Positions 7,050-9,645 of a DNA stretch of 9,645 bases are shown one piece after another (position 1 is the first letter of the stretch; each line of letters opens with the position of its first letter). The stretch lies in NCBI GenBank assembly GCA_026197195.1, contig JAPHUG010000373.1:1-9645 (forward strand). The letters run 5' to 3'. Position numbers and translations under genes: made by a program. This DNA comes from Sedimenticola sp. (GTDB lineage: Bacteria > Pseudomonadota > Gammaproteobacteria > Chromatiales > Chromatiaceae). The notes beneath the pieces are model-generated. The model was not told the origin of the DNA. It did not search any database and saw nothing but the letters and a program-made list of their open reading frames with translations.

Positions 7050-7394
7050 CTAGACCTCTGATTGGTAGTCAAAGGTTATCTCTTCTCCTATTGCTATATC
7101 CGTCAGGGCATATAAATCAAAACCATCAAATTCCGCATTACCGGGTGTCGAGTGATTTAAAAAACGCAGGAGGTTTTTACCACTTCGTCCTACCGCGCTC
7201 GCCTCATCGTCACTCTCAAACACCCATAGCACATAGGTGCCATTTCTCTTTGCCTCTGGACCATGGTAGGTCCCAATATACTCGCCCTCAGACAGCTCCC
7301 TTTTAGCAAATACGCCCGTTCCATGTACCGTAGATGGCGCGGTATAGACAAGGGTGCTCAGTTCACTGTTTCTGATTCGTCGTGTTATCGTCAT
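7050..7394 (-). CDS. Minimal SET-domain protein (putative protein-lysine methyltransferase)
   Basis: SET proteins transfer methyl from S-adenosylmethionine to lysine side chains. This one is only 114 aa, essentially a bare SET domain. The N-terminal HGTGVFA (24-30) is the SAM-binding turn; YVLWV (54-58) is a core strand; RFLNHSTPGNAEF (77-89) carries the Asn80-His81 pseudoknot motif; and GEEITFDY (103-110) ends with the catalytic Tyr110. No cysteine occurs anywhere, so the zinc-binding pre-SET and post-SET modules of eukaryotic enzymes are absent. Key residues are retained, so activity is plausible; the substrate is unknown. The ATG is supported by AAAAGGA (7403-7409 on the complement), 8 nt away. 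It lies 58 bp beyond the ArnD-like gene on the same strand and converges with lexA. No strong terminator separates the two ends, only a TAGATC/GATCTA dyad (7027-7052) with a 14-nt loop that includes the stop codon. Confidence 0.88.
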   Translation of the reverse strand: MTITRRIRNSELSTLVYTAPSTVHGTGVFAKRELSEGEYIGTYHGPEAKRNGTYVLWVFESDDEASAVGRSGKNLLRFLNHSTPGNAEFDGFDLYALTDIAIGEEITFDYQSEV

Positions 7395-7433
7395 AGCGTC
7401 TATCCTTTTGGTTTTCTGATCAGACGTTGTTAG

Positions 7434-7449
7434 CTATTGTTCTCAATAG
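7434..7449 (-). repeat. Small hairpin between the ArnD-like and SET genes
   Basis: CTATTG (7434-7439) and CAATAG (7444-7449) are perfect 6-bp arms around a 4-nt loop. The hairpin begins 4 nt after the ArnD-like stop codon, in the 58-bp gap before the SET gene. There is no T-tract on either side, so it may modulate the mRNA between the two genes without ending transcription. Confidence 0.3.
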
Positions 7450-7452
7450 TGT

Positions 7453-8298
7453 CTAATCCACCACACCACTCTGCATGGCTATGTACCGGTCTCCCGTAGC
7501 CCTTTTTTTCCAGCCAATTGAGTGGTGTCTTAATTGGGAACTATCGATCTGTTTAAACAGATCAGAAAGTGAGCGAATCTCCCACTGCGCGCCTTTCCAC
7601 ATGACAATCAGTTTTTCAAGGGTGTCGAGCAACTCACCACCCTCCCTCTCAGCACTCAGCGTAAAGACTTCGCCATGGGGCAAAACCCGCTGGCATTCAG
7701 CAAAAAGATATTGATGCAGATTGCTACTATTGATTTCAGGATCAAGTAGCAGCTCATCAAGTCTGGGCAACGTGGTAGGTATTTGCGGGCAATGCGAACT
7801 CACACCCTCCGATTCTGGAAAAAAGGCATTTCGACCACATACATCCGTTGCAAATGCCAGTCCCAACGCGGCTTCTTCAGAGAACAGTTTGGAATTTGTT
7901 TGAAAGCCCAACGCCCCATAAAAGTGGGGCGTTGTGGCAAACAGATCGACATATGAATCGACTGAACGGGTTATTTCTGAACTCACCCACTCTTTAGACT
8001 GGTAAGCGGCCTCTTGGTACCACTCCAGTGCGCTGAAAGAGGATAGACCAATATCATGTCCCGCATGTTGAATCGCAAGCAGATTATCCCGCTGTTTACG
8101 ACCAATATAGGGAGCAGGTAACCGCCTGCGAATCCAGCCCGGCAATAACCCTGAAAAGGGATAAACCGAGAGATCAGGACCAAGACTGATACAAAATGAA
8201 GCTGTCACTTGATACTCATCTAAAAGTCGTAACAACGCAGGCACTCCCTGACGGGCACCTGCATCTGTTGCCACTTCAATTCTAAGCGCAAGCCTCAA
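7453..8298 (-). CDS. ArnD-like polysaccharide-deacetylase-fold protein, probably catalytically inactive
   Basis: The 281-aa protein aligns along its whole length with ArnD, the NodB-type deformylase of lipid A L-Ara4N modification (296 aa in E. coli, compared from memory). Matching blocks are LRIEVATDAGARQGVP (5-20), SLGPD, GHDIGL (80-85), the DVCGRNAFFP region, QIPTTLPRLDE and TLSAEREG (213-220). The catalytic positions are not kept: ArnD IDVDT reads IEVAT (Asp to Glu8, Asp to Ala10); GLHAWDHHAW reads GLSSFSALEW (residues 84-93), losing the His/Asp ligands; AGWR reads LGFQ; and IHAE reads LSAE (Ser215). This suggests a pseudoenzyme or a binding protein. No signal peptide or transmembrane helix is evident. 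No other arn gene is near. The start is TTG at 8298; a stop lies four codons upstream, and GGTGA is 9 nt before it. It follows tex by 86 bp on the same strand. Confidence 0.8.
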   Translation of the reverse strand: MRLALRIEVATDAGARQGVPALLRLLDEYQVTASFCISLGPDLSVYPFSGLLPGWIRRRLPAPYIGRKQRDNLLAIQHAGHDIGLSSFSALEWYQEAAYQSKEWVSSEITRSVDSYVDLFATTPHFYGALGFQTNSKLFSEEAALGLAFATDVCGRNAFFPESEGVSSHCPQIPTTLPRLDELLLDPEINSSNLHQYLFAECQRVLPHGEVFTLSAEREGGELLDTLEKLIVMWKGAQWEIRSLSDLFKQIDSSQLRHHSIGWKKRATGDRYIAMQSGVVD

Positions 8299-8384
8299 AG
8301 TTTCTATTCACCATCCAGTATAAATGACCCTAAACAGATAACGTCTGTATTAACAGGCATTAGGCCTCAATCTATCAGCCACAT
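8299..8384 (-). other. tex to ArnD-like intergenic gap with two small stems
   Basis: Read on the - strand after the tex stop, there is a 4-bp stem AGGC/GCCT (8355-8367), then a 5-bp stem ACAGA/TCTGT (8334-8348) followed by three Ts. These could form a weak terminator. TATACT (8322-8317) resembles a -10 element but no matching -35 is visible. Whether the ArnD-like gene has its own promoter or reads through from tex cannot be decided from sequence. Confidence 0.3.
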
Positions 8385-9645
8385 TCATCTTTGTCGATTC
8401 AATGCATTTGCCAATGCATCTGCCATAGCACCACCGAGGGCTGGCCTCCCTTTCTCTGTCTGCTGCTTTATCTGCTTTCGACTGGCCTGATCTCTTGATG
8501 AGGCAGGCCGCTTTTTACCACTATTGACGGTTTCACTACTATCCGATAATCGCATGGAGAGCCCAACACGTTTTCGATCAAGGTCGACTTCCATCACTTT
8601 CACTTTTACCAGATCACCCGCCTTAACAACCTCACGGGGATCTTTAATGAACTTATCCGACATGGCTGATATATGTACCAGCCCATCCTGGTGAACACCA
8701 ATATCGACGAATGCGCCAAAGTTGGTTACATTGGTCACAACCCCTTCCAATACCATATCCGCTTTCAGGTCAGATAAGGTCTCAACCCCATCCTGAAAAG
8801 TGGCCGTTTTAAATTCACCACGAGGATCACGCCCTGGTTTCTCGAGCTCTGCGATGATATCGGTTACCGTGGGCAAACCAAACTGCTCGTCCGTGTATTC
8901 CTGTGGATTGAGTGACCGCAAAAAAGCCCGGTCACCTATTACCTCCTGCAGTCGACGTCCGGCCTTTTTGAGTATCCGTTCAACAACAGGATAGGATTCG
9001 GGATGAACTGATGATGAATCCAAAGGATTAACACCGTCTCTAATACGAAGAAATCCTGCGGCCAGCTCAAAGGTCTTCTCGCCAAGCCTTGGTACCTTTT
9101 TCAGTATTTTTCTATCCGTAAAGGCACCCTGCTCATTTCGAAACAGTACAATATTTTCGGCTAAGGTTTTGTTCAGGCCTGAAACCTGTTCAAGTAGTGA
9201 AGGTGAGGCCGTATTAATATCAACGCCCACCGAGTTAACACAATCTTCCACAATGTTGTTGAGCTGTTTTGCCAGTCTATTTTGATTCACATCGTGTTGA
9301 TACTGACCGACACCGATGGCCTTTGGTTCGATTTTAACCAGCTCGGCTAGCGGGTCCTGAAGGCGACGTGCAATAGAGACCGCACCACGCAGTGTTACGT
9401 CCAGATCCGGCATCTCTGTGGCCGCTAGTTCCGATGCCGAGTAGACAGACGCACCGGCTTCACTCACCATCATTTTCTGTAATTTCAGCTCAGGATGACG
9501 CTTTATTAAATCAGCAGCAAGCTTGTCCGTCTCTCGTGATGCGGTGCCATTACCAATCGCCAGTAGACGTACGGCATGTTTGGCACATAGTCGTGCAATT
9601 GAGTCAATGGAAGCATCCCATTGATTCTTAGGTGCGTGGGGATAG
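8385..9645 (-). CDS. tex: Transcription accessory protein Tex (C-terminal part; 5' end beyond the window)
   Basis: Tex is a cytosolic nucleic-acid-binding protein related to eukaryotic Spt6 and linked to transcription and RNA metabolism. The frame is open to the right edge, starting [10 protein letters not shown], so the ATG at 9473 is internal. About 419 codons are present of roughly 770. In order: the end of the YqgF/RNase H-like domain, with [11 protein letters not shown] and the nearly invariant [16 protein letters not shown]; the block [19 protein letters not shown]; the helix-hairpin-helix region (9224-9039) including [15 protein letters not shown]; and an S1 RNA-binding domain (8762-8544) with [16 protein letters not shown] and DGLVHIS. 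The last 50 residues are a basic low-complexity tail ending [10 protein letters not shown], typical of the family. No frameshift is seen. It would be the first gene of a possible tex/ArnD-like/SET unit. Confidence 0.96.
   Translation of the reverse strand, partial: YPHAPKNQWDASIDSIARLCAKHAVRLLAIGNGTASRETDKLAADLIKRHPELKLQKMMVSEAGASVYSASELAATEMPDLDVTLRGAVSIARRLQDPLAELVKIEPKAIGVGQYQHDVNQNRLAKQLNNIVEDCVNSVGVDINTASPSLLEQVSGLNKTLAENIVLFRNEQGAFTDRKILKKVPRLGEKTFELAAGFLRIRDGVNPLDSSSVHPESYPVVERILKKAGRRLQEVIGDRAFLRSLNPQEYTDEQFGLPTVTDIIAELEKPGRDPRGEFKTATFQDGVETLSDLKADMVLEGVVTNVTNFGAFVDIGVHQDGLVHISAMSDKFIKDPREVVKAGDLVKVKVMEVDLDRKRVGLSMRLSDSSETVNSGKKRPASSRDQASRKQIKQQTEKGRPALGGAMADALANALNRQR

Noticed and set aside
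7425..7445. GTTG/GTTC repeats upstream of the SET gene as a second LexA site
   Set aside because: The half-sites are spaced six or nine bases apart instead of seven and only one is a full GTTC.
7453..8298. The ArnD-like gene as a working lipid A-modification enzyme (arnD)
   Set aside because: Catalytic and metal-binding positions are substituted and no other arn gene is nearby, so the symbol was withheld.

Overview
The window reads as an ordinary chromosomal stretch of a gammaproteobacterium with moderate GC. The best class-level evidence is the close match of the partial Tex and ArnD-like proteins to their E. coli counterparts as I recall them. The combination of BluB, a membrane pyrophosphatase and a response-regulator phosphatase/kinase would fit an environmental, possibly sulfur-oxidising, lineage, but that is only an inference. 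There are no mobile elements, tRNA or rRNA genes, or CRISPR arrays.

Layout, left to right. The + strand carries the 3' end of bluB (dimethylbenzimidazole synthesis), which ends just before a 12-bp hairpin. A 343-bp non-coding leader follows, then hppA, a complete ion-pumping membrane pyrophosphatase of the K+-dependent type, closed by a strong intrinsic terminator. Next is a small gene for an RRM-fold protein with an arginine-rich tail. Then comes a two-gene signalling unit: a 593-aa REC-PP2C-HATPase protein resembling HsbR/CrsR-type partner-switch regulators, and 27 nt later, in the same reading frame and with a TTG start, a REC-GGDEF diguanylate cyclase. After these comes lexA, preceded by a cluster of GTTC-type half-sites that does not look like the enterobacterial CTGT-N8-ACAG SOS box.

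The right third is on the - strand and converges on lexA. Read in its own direction it runs tex (5' end outside the window), then an ArnD-like polysaccharide-deacetylase-fold protein, then a minimal SET-domain protein. The gaps are 86 and 57 bp and the three could be co-transcribed.

How the genes may work together: hppA recovers energy from pyrophosphate as an ion gradient. The HsbR-like protein and the cyclase probably link a phosphorelay both to a partner-switching module (its STAS partner is not in the window) and to c-di-GMP. lexA controls the SOS response. Points most worth a second look are the unusual LexA operator and recognition helix, the ArnD-like protein that has lost its recognisable catalytic residues, the stand-alone SET protein, and the atypical RRM protein. 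I did not find a clearly new multi-gene system such as a defence island.
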